Shown one piece after another: positions 49,272-57,897 of a DNA stretch of 64,000 nucleotides. The first letter of the stretch is position 1, and every line of letters starts with the position of its first letter. This DNA is from Oscillospiraceae bacterium (GTDB lineage: Bacteria; Bacillota; Clostridia; Oscillospirales; Acutalibacteraceae), in assembly GCA_003526845.1 (NCBI GenBank), contig DPVM01000008.1, positions 117,960 to 181,959 on the forward strand, in the 5' to 3' direction. The translations under genes and the position numbers were made by a program. A model generated the notes under the pieces. It was given only the letters and a program-made list of their open reading frames with translations, ran no database searches and was not told the origin of the DNA.

Positions 49272-51179
49272 ATGTCTATTACAGAAAAAGATAAAGATAT
49301 GACCGCAGATTACAAGGACACCGAGGTTACGGCGTTTCTCAAAAAAATCATTGTTTGTATTTTGGATTTTGCATTGTTTTCCGTTGCAAATCTTGCAATG
49401 TGCTATTTAACCCAAAACGGTCACATTACACTCAGTTCATACGGAAAAATTGCATTTAATTATCCGCATTTTATAATGGTCGGCGTTATGGCCGTTATTG
49501 TCAATTGGTCGCTCGGACTTTACAGAAGTGTATGGAAGTTCGTCGGAAACGATGAAATAGTCAGGGGCACATTCGCCGCCGCAGTTGAAACGGTGCTATT
49601 GTTTTTGATTGACAGACTGCTGTTTCCGAACATTTTCGGCGTTCCCGGCAGGCTTGCGTGGTTTGCGTATTTGCTCGGTTTCTTCCTTATTGATATTGGC
49701 ATACTTGCACCGCGTATTTGCTTCAGAATAATCAAAAAAGCGCATATCCCGATTAGAAAAAGCCGTGACGGCAGAAAAAGAGTAATGATTGTCGGCGCAG
49801 GATTTATGGGCAATTTCATTATTGATGCGTTTGTTAACAATCAATACAGAAACGGCTATCCCATAGTTGCTGTCGACGATAATCCCGTCAAAAAGGGCAA
49901 AAAAATCAACGGCGTAAAGGTTGCCGGCACATGTGCCGATATTCCTTTGCTCACTTCAAAATACAAGATTGACGAAATTGTTATTTGTATTCCGTCAGCC
50001 TCAAAGGCGCGGCAAAAGGAAATTATTGATATTTCCATGAAAACCTCGGCTTCCGTTAAAATCAGCCCGTCGGTTGAGGAATTTCTCGAGCCGGGCGGAC
50101 CGCGAAAAGCGCGTAAAATCGAAATTTCAGACCTGCTTTCAAGACCGGAGGTCAAACTCGACAAAAAGGTTTGCCGCTATCTCGTCGGTAAAACGATTTT
50201 GGTAACAGGCGGAGGCGGCTCAATCGGCTCCGAAATCTGTATGCAGGTTGCAAGATACAATCCGAAAACGATTGTTGTTTTTGATATTTACGAAAATTGT
50301 GCGTTTGAGCTTGAAAACGACCTTATCGATAAGTATGATGACCAAATTGATGTTCAGGTGCGCATCGGCTCTGTCAGGGATGTTGACAGACTTCGCGAAA
50401 TTTTCAGCGAATTTAAGCCCGATGTTGTTTTCCACGCGGCGGCACACAAGCATGTTCCGCTTATGGAGGATTCACCGTGTGAGGCTGTTAAAAACAATGT
50501 TTTCGGTACATACAATGTTGCCAAAATGGCGGATGAATTCAAGGTGCCAAAAATGGTTATCCTTTCAACCGACAAGGCAGTTAACCCCACAAATGTTATG
50601 GGTTGCACAAAGCGCATAACCGAAATAATTGTCCAGTATATGAATAAAATCAGCGACAATACGCAGTATGCCGCAGTGCGTTTCGGCAATGTTCTCGGCT
50701 CTCACGGCTCCGTTATTCCGATATTTAAAAAACAGATTGAGAATGGCGGTCCGGTTAAGGTTACTCACCCTGACATAACGCGGTATTTTATGACAATTCC
50801 GGAGGCGGCACAACTTGTTTGTCAGGCGGGCGGCATTGCCACCGGCGGCGAGGTGTTCGTGCTTGATATGGGTGAGCCGGTCAAAATTATGGATTTGGCA
50901 GAAAATCTTATCAAACTTTCGGGTTATACCGTTGACGAAATCGGAATTGAGATTGTGGGACTTCGCCCCGGCGAAAAGCTTTATGAGGAGCTTGCTATGG
51001 ACAGCGAAATCGCAACACGCAAAAAGACTGCTAACGAAAAAATTTATGTTAACCAGCCCATTGATATTGACGAGCAAAACTTTGTCGATATGATGGACGC
51101 TTTAAAAAATATTAACGAGGATAATGTCAGAGATGTGCTGGCTCATTTTGTGCCTACATATCATCCGGCTGAAATTTAA
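49272..51179 (+). CDS. CapD/WbpM/PglF-type nucleotide-sugar 4,6-dehydratase, membrane-bound
   Basis: These enzymes convert UDP-GlcNAc to a 4-keto-6-deoxy sugar for surface glycans. The 635 residues have four N-terminal membrane helices (about 25-150), a first Rossmann-like domain (about 165-290, VMIVGAGFMGNFII) and the SDR catalytic domain. ILVTGGGGSIGSEICMQ (about 318-334) is the NAD loop. LSTDKAVNPTNVMGCTKRITE carries the Met-x3-Lys that replaces Tyr-x3-Lys in this class. It is followed by ktrB after two bases, so it shares a transcript with potassium uptake. No other capsule gene is near. Confidence 0.94.
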   Translation: MSITEKDKDMTADYKDTEVTAFLKKIIVCILDFALFSVANLAMCYLTQNGHITLSSYGKIAFNYPHFIMVGVMAVIVNWSLGLYRSVWKFVGNDEIVRGTFAAAVETVLLFLIDRLLFPNIFGVPGRLAWFAYLLGFFLIDIGILAPRICFRIIKKAHIPIRKSRDGRKRVMIVGAGFMGNFIIDAFVNNQYRNGYPIVAVDDNPVKKGKKINGVKVAGTCADIPLLTSKYKIDEIVICIPSASKARQKEIIDISMKTSASVKISPSVEEFLEPGGPRKARKIEISDLLSRPEVKLDKKVCRYLVGKTILVTGGGGSIGSEICMQVARYNPKTIVVFDIYENCAFELENDLIDKYDDQIDVQVRIGSVRDVDRLREIFSEFKPDVVFHAAAHKHVPLMEDSPCEAVKNNVFGTYNVAKMADEFKVPKMVILSTDKAVNPTNVMGCTKRITEIIVQYMNKISDNTQYAAVRFGNVLGSHGSVIPIFKKQIENGGPVKVTHPDITRYFMTIPEAAQLVCQAGGIATGGEVFVLDMGEPVKIMDLAENLIKLSGYTVDEIGIEIVGLRPGEKLYEELAMDSEIATRKKTANEKIYVNQPIDIDEQNFVDMMDALKNINEDNVRDVLAHFVPTYHPAEI

Positions 51180-51181
51180 TT

Positions 51182-52525
51182 ATGCTTAAGGACAAAAATT
51201 ATTCGCTGACATATCCGAAAATCGCCGCTCTCGGCTTTGCAGGGATTGTGATTATAGGTTCGATACTTTTGATGCTCCCGATAAGCTCAAAAACAGGCAA
51301 TGTTCACTATATTGACGCTTTGTTTACAGCTACATCGGCAACATGCATCACGGGTTTGGTTACTTTTGACACCTTCACAAATTGGACGGTTTTCGGTCAA
51401 ATTGTGATTATCGTGCTTATTCAAATCGGCGGACTCGGATTTATAACGCTTTTGTCGCTCGCCGTGCGAATGACAAAACAAAAAATGAGTCTTAAACAAA
51501 AAATGCTTTTGAAAGAGAGCGTCGGTTCGCTCAATCTCGGCGATGTTAAACGGCTTTTTTCATCGGTGATTATTTTCACTTTTTCGTGTGAACTTGCCGG
51601 TGCGGCGTTGCTTTCAACTCGCTTTATTCCGCTTGCCGGATTAAGGCGCGGAGTGTATATGTCGCTTTTCACAAGCATTTCGGCTTTTTGCAATGCCGGT
51701 TTTGATTTGATGGGTATGTTTTCGCCGTCGTCATCGCTCACAACTGTCAACGGCGACCCGGTTATTCTTATTACAATATCACTTTTGATTGTATTCGGCG
51801 GACTCGGCTTTATCGTTTGGCAGGATATGAAAAGTGTTAAATTCAAATATAAAAAATTCAGCCCATATACAAAGTTGATATTGATAACAACTGCAATTTT
51901 GCTTATCGGCGGCAGCGTGCTTTTTTTGTTTTTTGAATACAACAACACCTTTGCCGATATGTCGCTCGGAAAAAAGCTGCTAAACGCTTGGTTTTGCAGT
52001 GTCACTCCGAGAACGGCGGGCTTTAACAGCGTTGATATTGCCGCAATGACTCCGCAGTCAAAAATGATTACAATAATCTTGATGTTTATCGGCGGCTCAA
52101 GCGGCTCAACCGCAGGCGGTGTAAAAACAGGCACGATTGCGGTGCTGTTTTTGTGCGTGCTTTCCGATTTGAAAAACAAGAACGAAATTGAACTTTTCGA
52201 CCACCGTGTAACGCTCGGCACAGTTAAAAAGGCGATTTCGATTGTTTGCACAAACCTTGCGCTTTTGTTTGCAGGTGTTATAATAATTACATTAAATCAG
52301 CCGGTTTTTGATTTGATAAATGTTGTTTATGAATGTGCTTCGGCGCTCGGAACCGTCGGCATCACAACCGGCATCACGCCGCAACTCAGCACACTTTCAA
52401 AAATAATTATTATTTCGCTTATGTATATAGGCAGGCTGACCAGTCTTATTTTTGCACTGTCATTTGTTAAAAACAGGGCAAAGACAACAACACAAAAGCC
52501 GCGTTGCAATATTATGGTGGGTTAG
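51182..52525 (+). CDS. ktrB: Potassium transporter KtrB/TrkH-family membrane subunit
   Basis: The 447-residue protein has the four repeated membrane-pore-membrane units of the family. Filter regions are visible as ATSATCITGLVTFDT (about 43-57), SISAFCNAGFDLMG, SVTPRTAGFNSVDIA and CASALGTVGITTGIT. Each has the conserved Gly. Length and lack of extra N-terminal helices favour KtrB over TrkH. It is directly followed by the KtrA-type RCK subunit. Together they form a Na+- or ATP-gated K+ uptake system, important in osmotic adaptation. Confidence 0.94.
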   Translation: MLKDKNYSLTYPKIAALGFAGIVIIGSILLMLPISSKTGNVHYIDALFTATSATCITGLVTFDTFTNWTVFGQIVIIVLIQIGGLGFITLLSLAVRMTKQKMSLKQKMLLKESVGSLNLGDVKRLFSSVIIFTFSCELAGAALLSTRFIPLAGLRRGVYMSLFTSISAFCNAGFDLMGMFSPSSSLTTVNGDPVILITISLLIVFGGLGFIVWQDMKSVKFKYKKFSPYTKLILITTAILLIGGSVLFLFFEYNNTFADMSLGKKLLNAWFCSVTPRTAGFNSVDIAAMTPQSKMITIILMFIGGSSGSTAGGVKTGTIAVLFLCVLSDLKNKNEIELFDHRVTLGTVKKAISIVCTNLALLFAGVIIITLNQPVFDLINVVYECASALGTVGITTGITPQLSTLSKIIIISLMYIGRLTSLIFALSFVKNRAKTTTQKPRCNIMVG

Positions 52526-52534
52526 GAGAAAAAT

Positions 52535-53185
52535 ATGAAGACAGTTTTAATTATCGGCGCCGGCAGATTCGGCAGACATTTGGCAACCGATTTATGCAAT
52601 ATGGGCAATGAGGTTATGCTTGTTGACCGCAACGAAAATTTGATAGAGGAATATTCTCATCTTGTCACAACCGCCGAAATCGGCGACTACACGCTTAAAA
52701 GCAATCTCGAGGCACTCGGCGTTGAGGATTATGATTATATTTTTGTCTGCATCGGCGAGTTTCAGGACAGCCTTGTTATTGTCGATAATCTTAAGGAACT
52801 CGGTGCGCAATATATAATTGGTAAGGCATCGTCTGAGGTGCATGAAAAGTTTTTGCTTAAAAACGGTGCCGACAAGGTTATTTATCCCGAAAGAGAAACG
52901 GCGTATAACACCGCCGTAAAATATTCAAACAGACGAATTTTCGATTTTGTCAAGCTTGGCGGCGACACCGGAATTTATGAAATCGAGACCCCGGACGCAT
53001 GGTGCTCAAAGAGCCTTTTACAGCTTGATGTACGCAAAACTCACAATGTCACCGTTATTGCGAGCAAGGACTCTCAAAACCGCGTAAAAGCTATAAATTC
53101 AGCCGATTATATCTTTTCAAAAAACGAGCATATTCTCGTTATGGGTGATGCAAAGGATATAAGAAAAATTACAAAAGACAAGTAA
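52535..53185 (+). CDS. ktrA: Potassium uptake regulatory subunit KtrA/TrkA (RCK)
   Basis: The 216 residues form one RCK unit. The N-terminal NAD/ATP-binding Rossmann domain begins VLIIGAGRFGRHLATDL (GxGxxG, about 7-12), with the acidic residue in EVMLVDRNEN ending strand 2. The C-terminal TrkA_C domain (about 135-216) may bind c-di-AMP or other ligands in this family. It gates the adjacent KtrB channel as an octameric ring. It is the last gene before a strong terminator. Confidence 0.95.
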   Translation: MKTVLIIGAGRFGRHLATDLCNMGNEVMLVDRNENLIEEYSHLVTTAEIGDYTLKSNLEALGVEDYDYIFVCIGEFQDSLVIVDNLKELGAQYIIGKASSEVHEKFLLKNGADKVIYPERETAYNTAVKYSNRRIFDFVKLGGDTGIYEIETPDAWCSKSLLQLDVRKTHNVTVIASKDSQNRVKAINSADYIFSKNEHILVMGDAKDIRKITKDK

Positions 53186-53192
53186 AAATTAT

Positions 53193-53228
53193 CGGTCAAA
53201 GGCAGTGCTTCCTTTGACCGTTTTTTTG
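53193..53228 (+). terminator. ktrA terminator
   Basis: CGGTCAAAGG pairs with CCTTTGACCG, followed by TTTTTTT. Confidence 0.92.
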
Positions 53229-53263
53229 TGTTAAAAAAATTTTACAAAAAAAGTTGAAAATAG

Positions 53264-53294
53264 TTATTGACATATGTCAGTAACCGAGTATAAT
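53264..53294 (+). promoter_or_regulatory. DUF134 gene promoter with overlapping 20-bp near-palindrome
   Basis: TTGACA (53267-53272), 16 bases, TATAAT (53289-53294). The perfect palindrome TGACATATGTCA (53268-53279) covers the -35 box and extends to a 20-base imperfect palindrome (53264-53283, half-site TTAnTGACAT). This is a likely repressor operator, probably for the DUF134 protein itself. About 100 bases of leader without clear structure follow. Confidence 0.65.
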
Positions 53295-53391
53295 GGGTAT
53301 GGTTGAGTTTTAGATACCTGTCCAATATACTATAAAGAAAGCAACTTGCTTAATCGGCATTTTATATTGGCGAAATTTTCGGAGTGGTAAT

Positions 53392-53781
53392 ATGGCAAGG
53401 CCAAGAAAAATGCGATGCATTTGTGCTTATCCCAAAAGCATGGAGTTTCGCCCGTTCGGTGAATATGCCGAAACGGTTGATCTCAATTTTGACGAGTACG
53501 AGGCATTCAGATTAATTGCAAATATGAAGTTCAGCCAGGAGGAGTGCGCAAAGCAAATGGATGTTGCGCGTTCAACCGTTGCCGCAATATATGAAAGCGC
53601 ACGCACAAAGATTGCCGACGCTATCGTAAACGGCAAGGCACTTGTTATCCACGGCGGAGATGTTGAGCTTTGTCCCAACAGCTCCACATGCTGCGGCAGA
53701 TGCGGTCAGCGTGACTGTGATGCCTGCGGTCACTGCGAGCAGGTGCAAAAACTCCAAGGCAAATCGGCAAAATCAGCCTGA
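53392..53781 (+). CDS. DUF134-family DNA-binding protein
   Basis: The 129-residue protein starts MARPRKMRCICAYP and has the family core VDLNFDEYEAFRLIANMKFSQEECAKQMDVARSTVAAIYESARTKIADAIV, a sigma-70-region-4-like helix-turn-helix (about 28-80). The C-terminus is cysteine-rich (ELCPNSSTCCGRCGQRDCDACGHCEQ) and may bind an iron-sulfur cluster or zinc. It lies 62 bases before pflB with no terminator between, so the two may share a transcript. A palindrome overlaps its promoter. A redox-responsive regulator of pyruvate metabolism is a reasonable guess. Confidence 0.92.
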   Translation: MARPRKMRCICAYPKSMEFRPFGEYAETVDLNFDEYEAFRLIANMKFSQEECAKQMDVARSTVAAIYESARTKIADAIVNGKALVIHGGDVELCPNSSTCCGRCGQRDCDACGHCEQVQKLQGKSAKSA

Positions 53782-53843
53782 TTTCAGGCTCTTATATATA
53801 CTAATCATCTATCATTTATAAAGTAAAACAGGAGGAAAATCAA

Positions 53844-56078
53844 ATGACAGAAGCATGGAAAGGTTTTAAACCGGGCGTTTGGTGCGATGGAATCAATGTA
53901 TCAAATTTCATTAAGTTAAACTACACCCAATATGACGGTGACGCATCATTCCTCGAAGGACCTACCGAAAGAACAAACAAGGAAATGGCTCGCGTAAAGG
54001 AGCTTCTCATCGCTGAAAACGAAAAGGGCGGTGTTCTCGATGTTGACACAGACAGAGTACTTTCAATCCTTTCTCACGATGCAGGCTATGTAGTTGATAA
54101 GGACACAGACATTATCGTCGGCCTTCAGACAGATGAGCCTCTTAAGAGAGGTGTATCTCCGTTCGCAGGCTTCAGAAACACTGTTCAGGCTTGTAACGCA
54201 TACGGCTATGAACTTTCTGACAAGGTTAAGGACGAATTCACATACAGAACTACACACAACACCGGCGTATTCAGAGCTTATACAGACACAATGAAGAAAG
54301 CTCGTCACGCAGGTATTCTTACAGGTCTTCCGGATGCTTATGCCCGCGGCAGAATCATCGGTGACTACAGAAGAATTGCTCTTTACGGTATGGATTACCT
54401 TATCGAGCAAAAGAAACTCGACAAGCAAAAGGTCGGCGAGAAGGAATATCTTGATGAAGAAACAATTCATCTTCTTGAGGACCTTTCAAAGCAACTCGAT
54501 TTCATGAATCAGCTTAAGGGTCTTGCTCTTCGTTACGGTTATGATATTTCAAAGCCGGCTACAACAGCAAAAGAGGCTATTCAGTGGTTATACTTCGGCT
54601 ACCTCGGCGCTATCAAGGAGCAAAACGGTGCTGCTAACTCAATCGGCAGAATTGCTGAATTTATGGATATTTATATCGAAAGAGATCTTGAAGCAGGCAC
54701 TCTTACAGAGTCAGAGGCTCAAGAGCTTATCGACGATCTCGTAATCAAACTTCGTTTGGTTCGTCACCTCAGAACTCCTGAGTACAACGACCTCTTTGCA
54801 GGCGACCCGGTTTGGGTAACAATGGCTCTTGCAGGCGTTACTTGCGAAGGTAAGCACATGGTTTCAAAGACAAGCTTCCGTGTTCTTCAAACTCTTTACA
54901 ACCTCGGTTCTTCAGCTGAGCCGAACATCACAGTTCTTTGGTCAGAGCATCTTCCTCAGGGCTTCAAAGATTTCTGTGCTAAAGTTTCTATTGATACAGA
55001 CTCTATCCAATACGAAAACGACGATGTTATGAGAAGAATGTACGGCGACGACTATGCTATCGCTTGCTGCGTATCTGCAATGAAGATGGGCAAACAAATG
55101 CAGTTCTTCGGCGCTCGTTGCAACCTTGCAAAGGTTCTTCTTATGGCTCTCAACGGTGGTAAGGATGAAATCGAAGGCATCCAAATCGCTCCGGAAGGAA
55201 AGGTATTTGAAACAGAAGAACTTAAGTATGATGAGGTTTACGAAGCATACAAGAAGTACCTTTCATGGATGGCAAGACTTTATGTTAACACAATGAACAT
55301 CATTCACTATATGCACGACAAATATGCATATGAAAGACTTATGATGTCACTTCACGATACAGATGTTGAAAGACTTATGGCATTCGGTGTATCAGGTTTC
55401 TCCGTTGCTATCGATTCACTTTCAGCAATCAAATATGCAAAGGTTACTCCTATTAAGGACGAGCGCGGCATCATCACAGAGTTCGATGTTAAGGGCGACT
55501 TCCCGAAATACGGCAATGATGATGACAGAGCAGACCTTATCGGTAAGGACCTTATCGAATACTTCTACAAAGAGCTTTGCAAGACTCCTGCATACCGCGG
55601 CGCTAGACACACTCTTTCAATCCTTACTATTACTTCAAATGTAATGTACGGCAGAAAGACCGGTTCAACACCTGACGGCAGAAAAGCAGGCGAGCCATTC
55701 GCACCTGGTGCAAACCCAATGCACGGCAGAGATTGCGAAGGTGCTCTTGCATCACTTAACTCTGTTGCAAAACTTAACTATGCTTGCTGTCAAGATGGTA
55801 TTTCAAACACATTCTCAATCACTCCGGATGCTCTCGGCAAGGATGATGAGGACAGAGTTGAACACCTCACAACAATGCTTGACGGTTACTTTGAGCAAGA
55901 CGCTCATCACCTCAATGTTAATGTTCTTAACAGAGAAAAGCTTATCGCTGCTATGAACGACCCGACACTTTATCCTTCACTTACAATTCGTGTTTCGGGC
56001 TACGCAGTAAACTTCAACAAGCTTACTCGTGACAAGCAGGAAGAGGTTATCGCTCGTACATTCCATAAGTCAATGTAA
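53844..56078 (+). CDS. pflB: Formate C-acetyltransferase (pyruvate formate-lyase)
   Basis: PFL cleaves pyruvate with CoA to acetyl-CoA and formate by a glycyl-radical mechanism. The catalytic cysteine pair is in AIACCVSAMKMGKQMQFFGAR (near 410). The radical glycine is in the C-terminal RVSGYAVNF. The 744 residues fit PflB, and codon use is that of a very highly expressed gene. AGGAGG precedes the ATG. The activating enzyme PflA is not adjacent in this window. Its partner in pyruvate use, PFOR, lies 5 kb downstream. Confidence 0.98.
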   Translation: MTEAWKGFKPGVWCDGINVSNFIKLNYTQYDGDASFLEGPTERTNKEMARVKELLIAENEKGGVLDVDTDRVLSILSHDAGYVVDKDTDIIVGLQTDEPLKRGVSPFAGFRNTVQACNAYGYELSDKVKDEFTYRTTHNTGVFRAYTDTMKKARHAGILTGLPDAYARGRIIGDYRRIALYGMDYLIEQKKLDKQKVGEKEYLDEETIHLLEDLSKQLDFMNQLKGLALRYGYDISKPATTAKEAIQWLYFGYLGAIKEQNGAANSIGRIAEFMDIYIERDLEAGTLTESEAQELIDDLVIKLRLVRHLRTPEYNDLFAGDPVWVTMALAGVTCEGKHMVSKTSFRVLQTLYNLGSSAEPNITVLWSEHLPQGFKDFCAKVSIDTDSIQYENDDVMRRMYGDDYAIACCVSAMKMGKQMQFFGARCNLAKVLLMALNGGKDEIEGIQIAPEGKVFETEELKYDEVYEAYKKYLSWMARLYVNTMNIIHYMHDKYAYERLMMSLHDTDVERLMAFGVSGFSVAIDSLSAIKYAKVTPIKDERGIITEFDVKGDFPKYGNDDDRADLIGKDLIEYFYKELCKTPAYRGARHTLSILTITSNVMYGRKTGSTPDGRKAGEPFAPGANPMHGRDCEGALASLNSVAKLNYACCQDGISNTFSITPDALGKDDEDRVEHLTTMLDGYFEQDAHHLNVNVLNREKLIAAMNDPTLYPSLTIRVSGYAVNFNKLTRDKQEEVIARTFHKSM

Positions 56079-56126
56079 TCGGGCAATTGCTGTAATTATT
56101 AATTTTGGATTTATAATAATGTAGCA

Positions 56127-56163
56127 AAGGGCACACACCAATCGGTGTGTGCCCTTAATTTTT
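56127..56163 (+). terminator. pflB terminator
   Basis: AAAGGGCACACACC pairs with GGTGTGTGCCCTT, followed by AATTTTTT. Confidence 0.9.
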
Positions 56164-56196
56164 TAAAAGACGGTTAAACAGAGAAATGTATTACTG

Positions 56197-56230
56197 AAAA
56201 AGGCTTGGACAACGAGTCCAAGCCTTTTGA
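56197..56230. terminator. Terminator for the convergent acidic-protein gene
   Basis: AAAAGGCTTGGAC pairs with GTCCAAGCCTTTT around a five-base loop; it works on either strand. Confidence 0.88.
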
Positions 56231-56263
56231 GCATTTGTTTATTGAAAAACTATTTATTTCCGC

Positions 56264-56839
56264 TTAAACAATCATACCGGATTCTATCCAATTCAGGACA
56301 GAGGGGTATTCCTCTTTGTATTCGTCAAGTCTGTCGATGTTTGAATCAACAAATGCCTGAAATTCGTCCACATCCTCAAAGGCGAATGTGAAATCCTGCT
56401 GAAAATCGTATGTTGCGGCAAAGAAATAGTTGAACAAATCGTCTGCCGAGAAAAGCTCAAGCAGCTTGTCCGCAACGATTTCGGTTGTGTAGTCAAGCGC
56501 ATTTTTTATTGTAAGTCCGTCGTCCTCGTCATCGGCGTCAATTTCGGGATTTTCGTAGCAATAGTCTATTGCCGCCTCATCGCCGATGCCCAAGTTGGCA
56601 AGATTTGTGATTATTTCCTGAAAATCGGTTTCATTTGCTTCGTCATACATTCTGTAAACAAATTCGTTGATTAAATTCTTAATTGCAATAGCTTTGAATA
56701 CGGCGTCAACCTCGTGACCCTCCTCGTCGGTTACGGCAAAGCCGTCCTCTTCAAAATTATCCCAAATCAATTCGTATAAATATGTGTATTTGTCCTTTTC
56801 TTCAAAAATTGCTTCGTGCAAATAGCTGCTTAAATCCAT
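56264..56839 (-). CDS. Acidic helical protein of unknown function
   Basis: The 191-residue product is strongly acidic (DADDEDDG, FAFEDVDEFQAFVD) and mostly alpha-helical by composition. It has no signal peptide, membrane segment or cysteine cluster. I do not recognise a family. A GGAGGTCAATATG ribosome binding site (minus strand) and a dedicated terminator show it is expressed. It is monocistronic and convergent to pflB. Acidic cytoplasmic proteins of this size are sometimes immunity or DNA-mimic proteins, but nothing here proves either. Confidence 0.75.
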   Translation of the reverse strand: MDLSSYLHEAIFEEKDKYTYLYELIWDNFEEDGFAVTDEEGHEVDAVFKAIAIKNLINEFVYRMYDEANETDFQEIITNLANLGIGDEAAIDYCYENPEIDADDEDDGLTIKNALDYTTEIVADKLLELFSADDLFNYFFAATYDFQQDFTFAFEDVDEFQAFVDSNIDRLDEYKEEYPSVLNWIESGMIV

Positions 56840-56965
56840 ATTGACCTCCGTTAATGATGATTTACGGACTTATTGTATAACATATTATAAACATTTTCAA
56901 TATTGCAATGCATATAATTTTAGTTTATAATTGGATTTAATCAGATTATTACGGAGATGACTCAT

Positions 56966-57841
56966 ATGCAATACGAAATTACAAGCAACGAGGCAAGCGC
57001 TGTTGTAGGCTTAAAGGGCGCAATGCTCAACTCGTTAAAGAAAAATGATACAGAATATTTGTGGCAGGGCGACGAGGAGCATTGGTCGGGTCAGGCACCG
57101 GTTTGCTTTCCGATAGTCGGTGTTTTGCGCGACTCAAAGGGAACAGCGTTTGGCAAGCCGTGCGAAATGAAACGCCATGGAATAGCGCGCATTTCTCCGT
57201 TTGAGCTTTTTGAAAAACACAAAAATTCCGTCACATTTATTCAAAAAAGCAGTGACGAAACAAAAAAGCAATATCCGTTTGATTACGAACTGAAAATAAA
57301 ATACACAATCAACGGCTCAACCGTTACAAACGAATACATAATAACAAACACAGGCTCGTCGCCGATGCCGTTTGTTATCGGCGGACATCCTGCGTTTAAT
57401 TGTCCGCTTTGCGACGGCGAGGTGTTTGAGGATTACAAGGTTGTTTTTGACAGAGCGATGACAAAAAGCGCGCTTCGTCCCGACCATCACAGCGGTCTTG
57501 TCGATGTTGAAAAGCGCTATCAAGTTCTTGAAAACAGCGACACGATTAATCTTGTTCACGATTTGTTTGAGGAAAAAGACGCATTGATCTTTGACAATAT
57601 CGACTCGAAATGCGCCACTTTAATCGGTCCGAACGGCAAGGGTGTCAAAATCGAGTATCAGGATATGACCAATCTGCTTGTTTGGTCAGCATGCGGAAAT
57701 GCCGATTTCGTTGCGCTTGAGCCGTGGACGGGAATTTCCACCTGCTCTGACGAGGACGAAAAAATCGAAAACAAGCGCGGTATGACAATTCTGCAACCCG
57801 ACGAAACAGCTTCATTTAAATTTAAAATCACAATGATTTAA
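56966..57841 (+). CDS. Aldose 1-epimerase (mutarotase) family protein
   Basis: The 291 residues show the galactose-mutarotase fold: YLWQGDEEHWSGQAPVCFPIVGVL near residue 30, KRHGIARISPFEL, and FVIGGHPAFNCPL with the conserved His (about 138). VALEPWTGIST carries the catalytic Glu near 252. This is the LacX-like subgroup, whose substrates are less certain than those of GalM. ATG 56966 follows CGGAGATGA; an ATG nine bases upstream overlaps that site. It may serve hexose use together with galT, although the two are 10 kb apart. Confidence 0.9.
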   Translation: MQYEITSNEASAVVGLKGAMLNSLKKNDTEYLWQGDEEHWSGQAPVCFPIVGVLRDSKGTAFGKPCEMKRHGIARISPFELFEKHKNSVTFIQKSSDETKKQYPFDYELKIKYTINGSTVTNEYIITNTGSSPMPFVIGGHPAFNCPLCDGEVFEDYKVVFDRAMTKSALRPDHHSGLVDVEKRYQVLENSDTINLVHDLFEEKDALIFDNIDSKCATLIGPNGKGVKIEYQDMTNLLVWSACGNADFVALEPWTGISTCSDEDEKIENKRGMTILQPDETASFKFKITMI

Positions 57842-57897
57842 CTGTTGATTTATAGATTATTAATAATTGTTTGATATAATTCAAAACGGTGAAACAA

